Shown: one piece after another, positions 22,886-34,785 of the stretch | Layout of the letters: each line of letters opens with the position of its first letter | Numbering within the stretch: the first letter of the stretch is position 1 | Source: Patella vulgata | Lineage: Eukaryota > Mollusca > Gastropoda > Patellidae | Direction of reading: 5' to 3' | DNA: 64,000 bases | NCBI RefSeq assembly: GCF_932274485.2 | Contig: NC_065887.2 | Location: 45,651,201 to 45,715,200 of the forward strand | Translations under genes and position numbers: made by a program | Notes under the pieces: generated by a model | Databases searched by the model: none | What the model was told of the DNA's origin: nothing | The model's input: only the letters and a program-made list of their open reading frames with translations

Positions 22886-23286
22886 TTAAAACACAGATCC
22901 TATTTCGTTTCGTTTTTATAGTTCAAAATTTCGTTTTACTTGTCTTTACTACACTTGGATCTGGAAGCGTTGTTATTTAACTCGTGTTCTGCTTGAAATG
23001 AGGGGTCAACCAATCAAATGGTCTGTCGAATCGAGTGTTTGACCTTTTTTGCGCGGAACTGTGGGTAGACATTAGCGGCAATAGAAATAAAAACAAAAAC
23101 AAAAGCAGATAAAAAATACATGGCGGTCGCTAATTGGTTAATCGAATGACTGACGTAATCGGGTCAAATGTCGCTTGCTTGGTACCTGATGTCATAGAAC
23201 GGGAACTCCCACTATGACTTGTTAGATGTAGTGTAGGCCATCGAAAGTATAAAAAACGAAACGAAATATAGATCTATATTTTAATT
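22886..23286. mobile_element. MITE with TIR around TATTTCGTTTCGTTTTTA
   Basis: Left AGATCCTATTTCGTTTCG is inverted at the right as CGAAACGAAATATAGATCT, flanked by A/T-rich TTAAAA-like ends. A related copy lies inverted at 55243-55538. No coding content. Confidence 0.75.
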
Positions 23287-23305
23287 AGATTGACTGTGCC
23301 ACCGT

Positions 23306-23710
23306 CATGGCCGTCACTTATGGGGCCGGCGGGGGGGGGGGGGGGGGGGGGGGGGGGTCCGAACAGTTTTTTTGTGGAGGATCTTAATATACTTGGACCC
23401 CCCAAAATTTACATTGTAGGCCCGAACTCCTATTGTAGGCCCTAACTCCTATTTATTTACAACAATTATTAAGATTCTATCTGTATAAAACCGGTACATA
23501 TCCCAATATGTTGGTGTGATGTTTTAGTTTAACCCCGTAAAATATGCCAAAATAGTGTTTACAGAAGACTGAAACTTTAAGATTTTTTATGGGAATGCCC
23601 CACCCCCCCAGTGGGAGGGTGACCCTCCCACACTCTCCCTATCGCGGTACCTTTCTCCCTCTCATTTTCATTTGCGGACCCCCAATATATATCTCATGGC
23701 TACGCCTCTG
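23306..23710. mobile_element. hAT-type MITE with 8-bp target duplication
   Basis: The right end reads CATGGCTACGCCTCTG, the common hAT tip CAGAGGCGTAGCC on the other strand. The left tip is a weaker match (CATGGCCGTCAC). Flanks GCCACCGT (23298-23305) and GCCACCAT (23711-23718) match at 7 of 8 positions. It holds a 27-base G run at 23331-23357. Confidence 0.68.
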
Positions 23711-23785
23711 GCCACCATCACTCCCAAATCTGGATATAGCAAAAACATAAGTAAAGAAACAATTCCAATGTTTCTTGGTTCCTTA

Positions 23786-23945
23786 CTCACCAATAACGAA
23801 TTCGCCAATAACGAATTACAAACTAGTTCGTGGTTCGTTCCTCGCCAATAACGGACTACAAACTAGTTCGTGGTTCGTTCCTCGCCAATAACGGACTACA
23901 AACTGGTTCATGGTAAGTTATTCATCAATAACAAACTGCAAGTCT
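23786..23945 (+). repeat. 40-bp tandem repeat, about four copies
   Basis: CTCGCCAATAACGGACTACA and AACTAGTTCGTGGTTCGTTC repeat with a spacing of exactly 40 bp (23841, 23881), with worn copies on each side. Confidence 0.8.
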
Positions 23946-24224
23946 TGCCAACTCTTGGGAGGTAGACTCTAATAGGAAACGAGCTATTTCTGAATAATGA
24001 ACCATGAACTAGTTTATTCGCCAGGTGCTTCCAATTTGCGACGAAAAATTAATGATAGTCGATTAATAATTACATCTAGGCTATAATTACCTGAAAAATT
24101 TCTCGTCAATGATTAAAAATAATAACCCGATTCAACTGAAGTTGGTCGCTTCAAGAGGACTTGGGCTAGTGGTGTTGGCCGCTTCAATGGGACTTGGGCT
24201 CGTGTAGCTACAATTATGTATCGT

Positions 24225-24938
24225 TAAACTGTGTTTAACGCTACAATTGATACAGTCTAAGACTCCTTACGCAAGTTCAAATAGGTTCAAACGCACAATT
24301 GTCAACACATATCATTACAGTTTGTATTGAAATAAATAAGTAATTCTATCACAAATAGTGAAGACTGAACCACTAAAATAGTTACCGAACAGTTCTTTAT
24401 GTGGTAATGCGTTCTACATTTTCAAAGCGATGTTTCTTGTAATGTGAAAGCCGCCATGGCACCGGCCAGTTGAAATAAGTTCGGTAGGCGAGAAAGTTCG
24501 CGTAACAGTTGGGTTTCATATCGTATAACTATGCGGTAAGGCTTCACCTTTATTTCAATTGGAATTGGTTTATTATATGTTAAGCTATGTGCAGTACAGT
24601 TTTGGGTCAGTTTATGTGTAAATTAAGGGAGCTATAGGATAGGCCAGTAACCTTTTTGTGGTCATTTGACTTGCGCAAAGGAACTCCGTAGGACGAGCAA
24701 CTACTGTGGCTGGAGTAAGGCGGAAGACATCAGTAGTGGAACCATTTCTAGGGCTAGTGATGTTGGCCGCTTCAATAGGGCTAGTGATGTTGGCCGCTTC
24801 AAGAGGACTTAGGCTAGTGATGTTGGCCGCTTTAAGAGGACTTAGGCTAGTGATGTTGGCCGCTTCAAGAGAACATATATCATTACTTTTTAAAATACAG
24901 ATGTGACGTCATCCTTTGGTGTTGGCGTACCATTATTC
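24225..24938 (+). repeat. repeat X, copy 2, with 33-bp array
   Basis: Matches copy 1 in direct orientation to 24750. It continues into four units of a 33-bp minisatellite (CTAGTGATGTTGGCCGCTTC, AAGAGGACTTAGG) and then ATATCATTACTTTTTAAAAT. Two more array units sit at 24140-24200. The whole right part is inverted at 27258-27913. Confidence 0.8.
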
Positions 24939-24939
24939 C

Positions 24940-25095
24940 AGACGACATGCTGTACCTTGTCAGGTCTTCCATCCTACACCACTGCCCAGTGTAAACCCCG
25001 CCAAAAAAAATTCACAATGAACTGCGATGAAGAGATCAAACCTCCTACGCACTAAGCCACCGAAGCTCCCACTTCATTTCGATTCCGGACACTGG
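24940..25095 (-). mobile_element. SINE family 1 fragment
   Basis: Contains CTTGTCAGGTCTTCCATCC and GCACTAAGCCACCGAAGCTC, the reverse of the fragment at 26640-26790. Head portion only. Confidence 0.6.
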
Positions 25096-25490
25096 AATAT
25101 TGTAATATTTAATAATGTCAAGTCAAGTTAAACAAATATAAACCTACCTGAGTTAGTGAATTCGGTGCTGTGGAAGAAAATGATGTTTCCAAGATGGAGA
25201 TATAAGCAGAAGTGACAAAAGGTGAAACAGGACAGTATCTAAGTTACGGATTACAACTCACCATCTTAAAATAACATCTTTAAACTATAAACTAAAGTAT
25301 AACCACTGGACATAAAAGACTAGCTGGATATACAGGACAATGGAAACTGGCTAAAATATTTAAAGAAAATATAACACCCTATTAAAATATTTAAGGAGAA
25401 TATAACACCCTACTACAAATGACAAGAACAGCTGTCTAGTTGGTCGTATGGGATGAAATACCTGACTAGGGACCACGTATAATCGTTTGG
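25096..25490. other. intergenic, short tandem duplication only
   Basis: AT-rich. A 32-bp direct duplication (AAAATATTTAARGARAATAT, AACACCCTA) occurs at about 25352-25413. Nothing else seen. Confidence 0.5.
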
Positions 25491-25499
25491 ATAGCATAA

Positions 25500-25935
25500 A
25501 AACCCTGAAGCTCCTTGTCCGGAATCGAAATGAAGTGGGGGGCTACAGTGGCTCAGTGAGTAGGACGTTTGCTCTTTAACATCATCAAAGTTCGGATGGC
25601 TAAGTGAGTAAGACGCTGGCTCACTAGTATACATTGGCGTGCACATAAAAGATCCCCTGGCAGTTGGAATTCTTGGAATTCGATGTATAATTCCTCTCAT
25701 AGCACACTGTATGGTCATCTTCATTAGCTCAGTCGGAGCAGAACAGTTGGGCGTTAAACACTGTATGGCCATCTTCATTAGCTCAGTCGGAGCAGAACAG
25801 TTGGGCGTTAAACACTGTATGGCCATCTTCATTAGCTCAGTCGGAGCAGAACAGTTGGGCGTTAAACACTGTATGGCCATCTTCATTAGCTCAGTCGGAG
25901 CAGAACAGTTGGGCGTTAAACAGTATTTCATGAGG
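25500..25935 (+). mobile_element. SINE family 1 copy with 54-bp tail unit amplified fourfold
   Basis: The head (GGCTCAGTGAGTAGGACG) and body (GGCGTGCACATAAAAGATCC) match family 1. The 3' segment, starting CACTGTATGG and ending GGGCGTTAAA, is repeated four times at exactly 54 bp. Because 54 is divisible by three, the array reads open on both strands, but the frames are not genes. Confidence 0.78.
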
Positions 25936-26040
25936 TCCGTCAGATATTACAAGAGTCTGGAATGGTTCTTCAAATCTTTAATACTGGAAACTTATAATAA
26001 CAATTATCTACACACACTTACAGGACCGCGGATAACCGAC

Positions 26041-26530
26041 TAGTACCTTATGCTACTAAGGTCGGATAGACCTAAATGACTGACGTATCAAGTACAATCA
26101 CATATTTATATGGAATTACTTCTAATCACTTGGCTAGATCAAGTGTTGACATAAATAAGCATTGATGTAATAATGTACAATATAAGAAATAAAACAATGG
26201 TAAATAAAACAATTAATAGATTAATCATACGATTGGCATGTTCACCAGGCAGGCCATATTGTCAGTTACTTTCTATCTATAACAGTTTTATAAACAATAA
26301 GGGATTATAATAAATTAACATGTCATTAGGATTACATAACATTTCACCCTTGGCTAGTCACCTTTTAATAGCACACATACAATTAATGTTTTAAAGGAAT
26401 AGAAAAGTTATTGTCCCGAGAGTTTAAATAAATTCAATCTGAAGGCTTTCACTTTTAAAATTAATAATGCATTATCTTAAATATTCAAGATTTAAATTAT
26501 ACTATAACCTGCACGGTTATATCATTTCAT
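26041..26530. other. intergenic, nothing recognised
   Basis: AT-rich sequence without repeats or gene signature. Confidence 0.5.
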
Positions 26531-26534
26531 TTCA

Positions 26535-26820
26535 TCAAAGTATATCGGGAATTTTCTGGCGGGGTTTACCCTTGTCAGTGGTGAAGGAAGGACGGGATAA
26601 AAAAACCCTAAGGTCCAGTGTCCGGATTCGAAATGAAGTGGGAGCTTCGGTGGCTCAGTGGGTAGGACGTTTGATCTCTTCATCGCAGTTCATTGTGAAT
26701 TTTCTGGCGGGGTTTACACTTGGCAGTGGTGAAGGATGGAAGACCTGACAAGGTACAGCATGTCGTCCGGATGGCATTAAAAACCGAGGTCCGGTGTGGC
26801 ATGCTGCTGACGTTGTAGTG
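26535..26820 (+). mobile_element. two adjacent SINE family 1 head fragments
   Basis: TTTTCTGGCGGGGTTTAC occurs at about 26551 and again at about 26699, each followed by CAGTGGTGAAGGA. The second begins with GGCTCAGTGGGTAGGACG. They read in inverse orientation to 24940-25095. Confidence 0.6.
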
Positions 26821-27257
26821 TGAATGATTCAACCAGGTAAGGGGGGTGCATTTTATAGGGCTGGTCCCGGTGAACAGCACGTGCAGCATGAGTAACATGA
26901 AAATCATGGAGAACACACAACCATCTCAGAAGTCAGGTTGAGTTTTTGAGAAACTTCCTGGGTTCAGTTCTGTGTTTGGGGAGGAGCCTTATGCTCATGT
27001 AAAGTTGGCAATGTGGTCACAAATATACAATAAAAACATTTGGCAAGTTTTATGCAATGCGTATATTCAGAGTAACATACCAACCCGGCGTTTCTTTTGC
27101 TGCTTAGTATATTAGACAATTTCTTGCACGAGACCATTAAACAACTTAAAATACAGACACTATCAAGCACGTGCATTGCAATGAAATGCGTCACGCGGGT
27201 CCAATATTCCAACTAGTATAAATAATATACGCTTTCCACATTGCCCGTACCATTTTG
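26821..27257. other. intergenic, nothing recognised
   Basis: Sequence between the SINE fragments and the inverted repeat X copy. No structure noticed. Confidence 0.4.
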
Positions 27258-27913
27258 AAATAATAGTACGGCAACACCAAAGGATGACATCACATCTGTA
27301 TTTTAAAAAGTAATGATATATGTCCTCTTGAAGCGGCCAACATCACTAGCCTAAGTCCTCTTAAATTGGCCAACATCACTAGCCTAAGTCCTTTTAAATC
27401 GGCCAACATCATGAGCCTAAGTCCTCTTGAAACGGCCAACATCACTAGCCTAAGTCCTCTTAAAGCGGGCAACATAACTAGCCTAAGTTCTCTTGAAGCG
27501 GCCAACATCTGTATTTTAAATAGCAATGATATATGTTCTCTTGAAGCGGCCAACATCACTACTAGCCTAAGTCCTCTTAAAGCGGCCAACATCACTAGCC
27601 TAAGTCCTCTTGAAGCGACCAACATACTAGCCCTATTGAAGCTGCCAACATCACTAGCCCTAGAAATGGTTCCACTACTGATGTCTTCCGGCTTACTCCA
27701 GCCACAGTAGTTGCTCGTCCTACGGAGTTCCTTTGCGCAAGTTTTTTAGTCAAATGACTACAAAAAGGTTACTGGCCTATAGCTCCCTTAATTTACACAT
27801 AAACTGGCCCAAAACTGTACTGCACATAGCTTAACATAACATACAACAATTCCAATTGAAATAAAGGTGATGCCTTACAGCATAATTATATGATATGAAA
27901 CCCAACTGCTACA
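27258..27913 (-). repeat. repeat X, copy 3, inverted, with expanded 33-bp array
   Basis: Inverted relative to 24500-24938. The minisatellite here has about ten units (27330-27660), against four in copy 2. It ends in the reverse of TATGATATAATTATGC. The two copies form a 3.4-kb inverted pair whose arms carry tandem arrays. Confidence 0.8.
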
Positions 27914-28035
27914 CAGGAGCCATGGTGGCTAGGTGGTTATATAAGACGCTGGCTCGCTAGCCTGGAGGTCGGCTGTTCGATCCCTGCATTGGCCGAAAAA
28001 GTTCATCTGGATTTGACTCTGACACAGTGAATAGC
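27908..28035 (+). mobile_element. SINE family 1, tRNA-like head only
   Basis: A box GTGGCTAGGTGGTTATATAA and B box GGCTGTTCGATCCC are clear, and the sequence stops after AAAGTTCATCTGG. A nuclear tRNA gene was considered, but the SINE body sequence follows instead of an acceptor stem. Confidence 0.72.
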
Positions 28036-28510
28036 CATGATATCCATATGACGTTATCTAAACGTCACAGGTCATGAGGTCACATCAACAAAACAAATGT
28101 AAACACCATCATTATGATCATTATCAACATTACAAGACACAATGTTACATTGTGAACAATAGCCTTCTTACATTAGGACTGTATAATCCGTACAGAACGT
28201 CTTATCGCTTCTTCCAATGATTTTTCACAAAATTAACATCATCTACAACTCTAGATTTGACGTCGGCATATTGGCACTATTTTGTGCTTCGGTCGTGTCT
28301 ATTTCAGATATACACAATCAATTCTGTTAATGTTTTTAGCGTGGGGATCGACTAAAAGTTAATTTATTTCAGTTCTAAACAAAAATTTAAAACTTTAACG
28401 CAATTTTAAAAAAAGAGCCAAATTTTGGCTGGGATTACTGAGCAAAATGGCCATTCACTTTATACGTGCGAAAAAAAAAAGCCAACTACCATTTAATTTC
28501 CGTACGTTAG
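28036..28510. other. intergenic, nothing recognised
   Basis: Sequence upstream of the truncated LINE. No gene signature. Confidence 0.4.
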
Positions 28511-29449
28511 TTACGTACGGGTGTTCCTCAAGGCTCCATTCTTGGACCTCTACTATCTAACCTGTTTATTAATGACCTTCCTCTAAATTTGACAGCTCAA
28601 TGTGATCTTTTTGCTTATGATACCACAGTATATTCTTCTACCAATTTTGATTCTCTTAACTCTACACTTCAGTCAGAAACTGATAAAATTATACAATGGT
28701 GCAACTCCAATCACATGATAATCAATGAATCTAAAACTAAATGTATGATTATTGCTTCAAAACCTAAAACAAATTCCTTATCTTCACATTTGTCCATTTC
28801 TATTAATTCTACCTTCATTGAACATGTTTCCGACTTTAAACTCTTAGGAGTATATTTTGACTCTAATCTTTCTTGGGACACTCATGTAAACCATTTATGT
28901 ACTATTTTAAAACAGAAAAACTTTCAACTTACGAAAATCAAATCATTACTTCCAACTGATGTATTAAAATTATTTTATAACGCTCACTTTCAATCACATC
29001 TTGACTACTGCTCTACCATTTGGGACTCCTGTCAAATTTCTTCTCTTCATAAACTTAAAATTATCCAAAAATCATCATTTAAAATTATATTCAACAAACC
29101 TATTATTAAAAATAATTCTTCTGATTCTTCATATTCCATTCTTTCAAAATCTTTAAAACTGCCTACCATTCAACAACGTCATTTAATGAATAAATATATA
29201 TTTCTGTTCAAAATATTAAACTATAAAAGTCCAAATTACTTGTGTTCCTTATTTCAATTTAAAAATACTACTTACAACTCTAAAAATCTTAAATTACAAA
29301 TTCCACATCCAAATTGTACTAAATTTAAACATAGTCTTAGTTATAATGGACCAGTTTTATGGAATTTAATTCAAAATAATTTAAACTCATTACATGTTCT
29401 CTCAACTTTTAAAAAATCACTGCATAATTATATCCAAAATGTTATATAA
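28511..29449 (+). pseudogene. LINE reverse transcriptase, C-terminal part
   Basis: About 312 codons from RT motif 4 to the end of ORF2. The catalytic box reads AYDT instead of ADDT. There is no start codon of its own; an internal ATG at 28589 lies downstream of GVPQG and is not a real start. The composition is very AT-rich (Lys, Asn, Ser). Confidence 0.85.
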
Positions 29450-29645
29450 CTATTCTGAATATTTAAATTCAAACCATTATCGGTTTCTGCATTTGATGTT
29501 ATTTGGAATGTAAAGGATACATTTTCATTATTCAGTTTCCTTGTATGTATAATATATGTGTATGTTTGTTTTGTCTATTGTCATTTAAGGGCAGAATTGT
29601 AAACAGGCTGCAAAGCCTAATTTTTCACCCTTTTGAAAATAAAGA

Positions 29646-29677
<32 letters not shown>
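28511..29677 (+). mobile_element. 5'-truncated CR1/L2-group LINE
   Basis: The open frame begins within the reverse transcriptase at GVPQGSILGPLLSNLFIND (28520) and continues to the stop at 29449. It includes FAYDTTVY, in which the first catalytic Asp of the usual F/YADD box is Tyr, then WCNSNHMIINESKTK and LLGVYFDSNLSW. The thumb/tail has HLDYCSTIWDSC and YNGPVLWNLI. After a 3' UTR it ends in AATAAAGAATTTATTATT and an (ATT)n tail near 29677, the CR1/L2-type end. The endonuclease and fingers are missing. The frame is otherwise open, so the copy is fairly young but cannot be active. Confidence 0.88.
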
Positions 29678-29679
<2 letters not shown>

Positions 29680-30340
29680 TTAGCTGCCAATCTCGTTACA
29701 AACACAAAATGTGTATCAAACTGTTCCCTTGGACCTCCAGGATCAACACCAAACCTTCTGAGTGGTCAAACTTTGGGCATTACAACAATATTTGGGGAGA
29801 AAATCTCTAGGGTTTTTTTTTTTCGACCGTTTCTTTTCAATATTTTTTTGTTCTTTTAAAAATAGTGTACGTTTTTAAGATATCATTTTTGTGTATATTG
29901 AAAAATATTAAATTATAGTATTAAATTAATTTGTTAAAATTATTTATTGATTTTGTAATAAGTATTGTGGCACTACTACACGCAAAAATAAAATCTACAA
30001 GATAAACCTGCGGACAAGACAGAAAATAGACATTGTACCAAATAAAAAAATAGACAAAGAGGTTGTCTGATTGTGATCGAAGGGTTTTGCAAGGTTTGTT
30101 GGTGTTGAGAAGGTCTCCAAGGTATTCAGTTGAAGATTCGTCATTTAGAGCAGAATATACGTAATAGACAGTATTTTAAATTTAATACGTTATTGACGGA
30201 CGTTGTGGGATGAACTGACCCGCACCCATTTATATTTGATTTACTTTTTTTTAATATGGTACCCCTCCCCTCCATATAAGACCTACCTAAACGTGAAGTA
30301 TTATTTGGTATATTATGTATAGAGTAAATACATCAATAAC
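29678..30340. other. intergenic, nothing recognised
   Basis: Unassigned sequence between two LINE fragments on opposite strands. Confidence 0.4.
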
Positions 30341-30351
30341 AGATGGGGTGA

Positions 30352-30700
30352 TTTGGACGTTAGAAACGTTTTGACAATTTTAAAAAGTTACGGACAGTGT
30401 TAAAAATCAACTGATTTTGATTAACTGAGAGGACAATCTGATCATTTAATAAAATACCAATATCTTGAAATTTCTGCTTGAGTAAACGAATAGTTTGTCC
30501 TCGGACATCCGAATGCAGGGAGCATTCTAATATATAATGGTAACAATCTTCAAAATGGTGACCACACGCGCAGTCGGGGCTCTCCGTTAATGTCTCAAAA
30601 ACTTATGACCATTTAAATCGTATGTTTACTTTAGATACCTCGACCCCCGTCTTTCTTAGTGATGCGGGATGGAGGGTACGAGTTTTAAAATATAATGCCA
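30352..30700 (-). pseudogene. fragment of a second LINE: ORF2 C-terminal cysteine tail
   Basis: On the minus strand a frame ending at about 30380 reads TLTESPDCACGHHFEDCYHY then ILECSLHSDVRGQ. This is the C-x-C-x(8)-H-x(4)-C pattern found after the reverse transcriptase in many non-LTR elements. Upstream text (HPASLRKTGVEVS) fits the same tail. No RT core was found. The clade is unknown. Confidence 0.5.
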
Positions 30701-32020
30701 AATCTGGTTTTACCTGACTGAGAAGTCACGTACGTACGTCACGTCACGCCCATTCCAGGGGGCACCTGGTATAACCTACATACATGATGATCGGAAGGGT
30801 GCTATTTAGATTTTAACTTATTAAAAAATGTCATTAAGAATTATTTGCTTCTTTAGATTTATTACTCATTGCCAATGTCACCTCCATATGTAGTGGTGAG
30901 CGTTCAATATACGAAAAGTTAGCAAAATGTTAAATTTGGTGGTCTGCATCCAACTGGTTTTGGGAAGTCAGATAAGGGGAAGCCACTCTTACAGTATTAC
31001 TCTCTAGTCAAAATAGGTACATTTGGTTCTTCAAAAACAAAGATGGTGGAAAAATTAAGGAAATTCTGAGTAAACTTTGTTTTTCTAGAATTTTATGTTA
31101 AACTAGGTAATTAATTACATAGATTTTTACGTAGACGTAATATCTAACTATTTAATATATTGAAAAACGTCGTATATTGAAATAATATGCATTTCAAGCA
31201 AGTCAAAATTGAGTTATTGACAGTGTGAGTGTCAATATATTGTATATAATAATGATAATACTATAAAGTGCCTGCGACTGCGTATGCCAATAATATAGCC
31301 GTCGCGTCAGAATTTTGTTCGAACAAGCCAAGACGGAATCAGGAGCTCGAATTAGTAAGTCTTTTCGAGGCTAACATACATATGGTTCAATTTTATTTCA
31401 ATTATTAATTAGATGTGCAATAGAGTGCCCGCATGAGAAACAACATATGAAAACCACACCACTTGCCCCAATAACAGACCTTGTGATATATAGCACATGT
31501 ACATGCATTACAGTACACCATTCGGCCATCAAACCCCCTCTTGAAAATAGAATGTGATGTAAATCCAACCTTTTAACTATTGCAGTGAATCACCCTGATA
31601 ATCCGATCCAGTCTCTATATAGTTCCTTCATTGATACTGGTACAAGAAACTGGACTCATAAATGGCAGTTACGTATCAAACTCAATAGTCAACCAATTTG
31701 GGCACTCACAAAAAAATAAATATTTAGACCATTCATATTTCATTGTTGCGCATACATGTCACAAATTTAATCATTTTAACCTGCGTCGGTGTATTATATT
31801 GTGCTACATTAAATATAATTGTTTGATATCTTATGATGTGACTTGTATAATGAGAAAAGGAGTATATTATTTGATCAATTGAAAAACTATCATAACCTAA
31901 ATCAAACAACACTGCGTTCGGGTGATCAGGCACTAACAATAATTTAGACTTTAGTTAAGCAGACACAGAAATACGTGGAAAACACAGAGTGATTTAAATC
32001 ATGATGTACTATAGAGTCAA
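30701..32020. other. intergenic, nothing recognised
   Basis: AT-rich. Open frames here have no family features. Confidence 0.4.
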
Positions 32021-32024
32021 CGTT

Positions 32025-32150
32025 CCAAAGTAAAAGTTTGGTGCTAAGACCACCTAAAGATACATTTTAAATGTTCCTATTATTAATTAGAACAGGTTTT
32101 CGCTTTAATTTTTATATTTTATGCTGACATTTATTGCTTTATATTAGGCC
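32025..32150 (-). repeat. partial copy of the palindrome arm at 20860-20990
   Basis: AACGTTCCAAAGTAAAAGTT and ATGTTCCTATTATTAATTAG match the arm in inverse orientation. It continues beyond the palindrome (CGCTTTAATTTTTATATTTT) into the text that borders the 20527 arm. Confidence 0.72.
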
Positions 32151-34510
32151 GAATTCTCGGGGTGAAAATCTTGTCACCTTCACTCCCGTTAAACCGGTCT
32201 ACAAATCGGATTAACAATAATCGTGCAATCAATATGTCACCAAAGTTCTCCAATAAAATTTGTCAATTTAATAGTTCAAGCTCGAAATAGGCTAGAAATC
32301 GATGACTTATTTCTTTATAGTGCGGATCCATATTTGCGTAGATATGAGTTGGATCCTGCGCAGCTATTTAAAATTTGGCCAATCAGCGATCGCGCTTGCG
32401 ATAAAAAATTCTGGGGTCAAGTACCAGGTCATAGCATTTGTAAACAAAGCCATGTGTACCATTTACCTTGCAAATTGCTCACGGTCGGGACGAACAGAGA
32501 TCAAATGAACCAAAAAAAAGTCCCATCCGTGTAGAGAAGTGGTGTATGAGAGTCACAAAATGTATTTTGATCACACTGACATAAAATGTGGCAGTCAGTC
32601 GTGTTTTTTCAACACTGATTAAGGATATTGGACCGGTCCATTTCACTAGAAAAATGCCTTAATATCAAGGGAGATTACAGAGAATACAACAAGGTCAATG
32701 CTTCCATAAGTGTAATTCTAATAAAATCATTCATTTTACATAACAACATACTTAAAACCTGTCTAGCCTACTGTCTTAAACATACACTATGCAAGAGCTA
32801 AATCTGCCTATTGCAGGTCTTTCTTTAGGCCTGAAATGTTTTCTAAAGTATTAATTAGACATTAATTAACTGATCAAGGCCTTAATCAACTCTCGATGGC
32901 ATCAGATTTCTCCGATATTAAATAGATTAGAATGGTTCAGCGATACTTTGATTTAATCAAATATGGAGGCAAGGGCGGATTGGTGCCAAGAACCGGCCCG
33001 GGCTCATGTGTCGGAGCGGCCCCTTTTACTGACCGCGGAGCCCGGACAGAGGGTCCGGGGGCTCTCCCCCTGGAAAATTGTGAAAAATAAACCCCAAATA
33101 TGCGATTTGGTGGCACATCTGATTATAATCTCTGTCAAATAATATATCTCGTAAATCGATTAATTTAAGCCAAAACCCCGACCTGCAAGTAATTTACAAC
33201 CATCAACCTGTGAAATTATCATATCTTCAGATTATGCAGGATTCCAAATCCCGGCCCACACCCAGCACACCAGGCCCAGAAAGTCCATTCCAGACTCCAG
33301 TGATGGCGTGGCGGCCCGTTAAAGCCACCGGCCACATACAACATGATCATCATCGCTCCACGGCCGGTCCAATACCCCCCACCCCACCCCATATAATGTG
33401 CAGCAGAAAAAGGTTTTCTAGCTCAGAATTGTCATCGAAAAGCCCATATGGACGTAATAAAATTTTGCATCTACAATGTATAAGCTTACAATAGATATAT
33501 GAATTCAAATAACACTTGACTGTAATTAAAAGCTGTCAAATTTCATTCTCATATAGAAAAATGGTTTTGTCTGCAATTGTGAATGAACCAGATGGCACCC
33601 CTCCCCCCATCAATATGGGGCTCACCTACGACATAGTGTACATGTAATCATCGATAAAAGTGCCAAACACACTTTCAATGTTCGAATCTTGCTTCTGATT
33701 AATAAATATTCTGATTTCTTTAAACAATTATAACAGATACTGTACATGTAGTCGATCAAATCCAAAGCTAATTGATTTAAAAAATATTTTTGATCACCTA
33801 AGATAAATAAAATACAATTTAATGGAGGATTTACAGTAAGAGTAAGACACTAACTCATTTAGTAGTTAGAATAAGGCTCACGGTATTTGTTTCACTGGAC
33901 TTATCAAAACAGCAAAAGTGTTGTTGGTGCTTTAAATAAAATAATAAAAATGCTGTTTTTATTTCGCACTGGACTAAATTGTCCCTCTTTTATGTGGCCC
34001 CCGCTCAAAAATACTTGGATTTTTTTCTTGCAAATTATACAGATCTCTGATAAAACTGACTTCTTTAACTCTGATGAAGTAGTAACAAGTACTGCACCAT
34101 GATGTGATTCCTTTGGTGAGATTAATGAAGGAGTAGGGGTGAATGAGACACACTTTTAGTTTTTAAAGTTGTTGAAGTACTAGGCCTAGTAGTAGGGGTT
34201 ATGGACATAAAGGCCCTAAACCAAAATGGCTCAAGTTTTTGGTCATAACAGTCAAACATTTTGGTCGTAACTGCATAACGGCCAAAACATTAGGGTCATA
34301 ATGGCCAAAAAGAACATTTGAATTTTGATATATTATGTATCAAATGATATTTATTAATATAAATATTGCCTTATATAAATACCAATATTTCTTAATAGAT
34401 AACATTTTCATATACATTTATTTAATACATAAATTTAAATACACTGTAGACATTTGTACTTAATACACCGTATAACTATAACATACATAATTTACAAAGA
34501 CATCTATTTA
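32151..34510. other. intergenic, nothing firmly recognised
   Basis: Contains a GC-rich island at about 32965-33110 (GGACAGAGGGTCCGGGGGCT) and a 94-codon frame at 33210-33494 with Pro/Ser-rich text and no recognisable domain. I do not call a gene. Confidence 0.4.
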
Positions 34511-34517
34511 ATATGGA

Positions 34518-34785
34518 GGGTGGGTGGCGAATGGTTTAACATGTACTGGTACACATGAAATCATAAGGTCTGTCATTGTGTCAAGTGACGTGGTTTCAAT
34601 TTTCCGCTTGTACGTGACAAGCACTAGGGTCACTTGTTCAACCTTGTGGGTTTTCTCTGAGTCCCCCAGTTTCCTCCCTCTGCTACAGACCCTTAAACAC
34701 AAGCGAATTATTTAAATTAAAAGGAACCATATGTTGGACCCCAAAATGACCTACTTTGTGTCACCTGGACATTAATGCTCAGCTA
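34518..34785 (+). mobile_element. SINE family 2 copy
   Basis: Shares with 56166-56440 the stretches CTGTCATTNNGTCNAGTG, GTGGGTTTTCTC and TTTCCTCCC. The tRNA-like head (GTGGCGAATGGTTTAACATG) is worn. Confidence 0.7.

Noticed and set aside
22527-22889. 120-codon frame at the repeat X / SINE junction
   Set aside because: It lies wholly in repeat X and a SINE copy and has no domain features.
25413-26043. Open frames on both strands across the 54-bp repeat
   Set aside because: Explained by a unit length divisible by three within a SINE tail.
27290-27710. Repetitive open frames (LVMLAASRGLR-type and NITSLSPL-type)
   Set aside because: Both strands are open through the same 33-bp minisatellite, so the frames are by-products.
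27908-28010. Possible nuclear tRNA gene
   Set aside because: A and B boxes are present, but the acceptor stem does not close and SINE body sequence follows.
33210-33494. 94-codon Pro/Ser-rich frame
   Set aside because: No recognisable domain, no splice partners, no neighbours; probably chance in a GC-richer patch.
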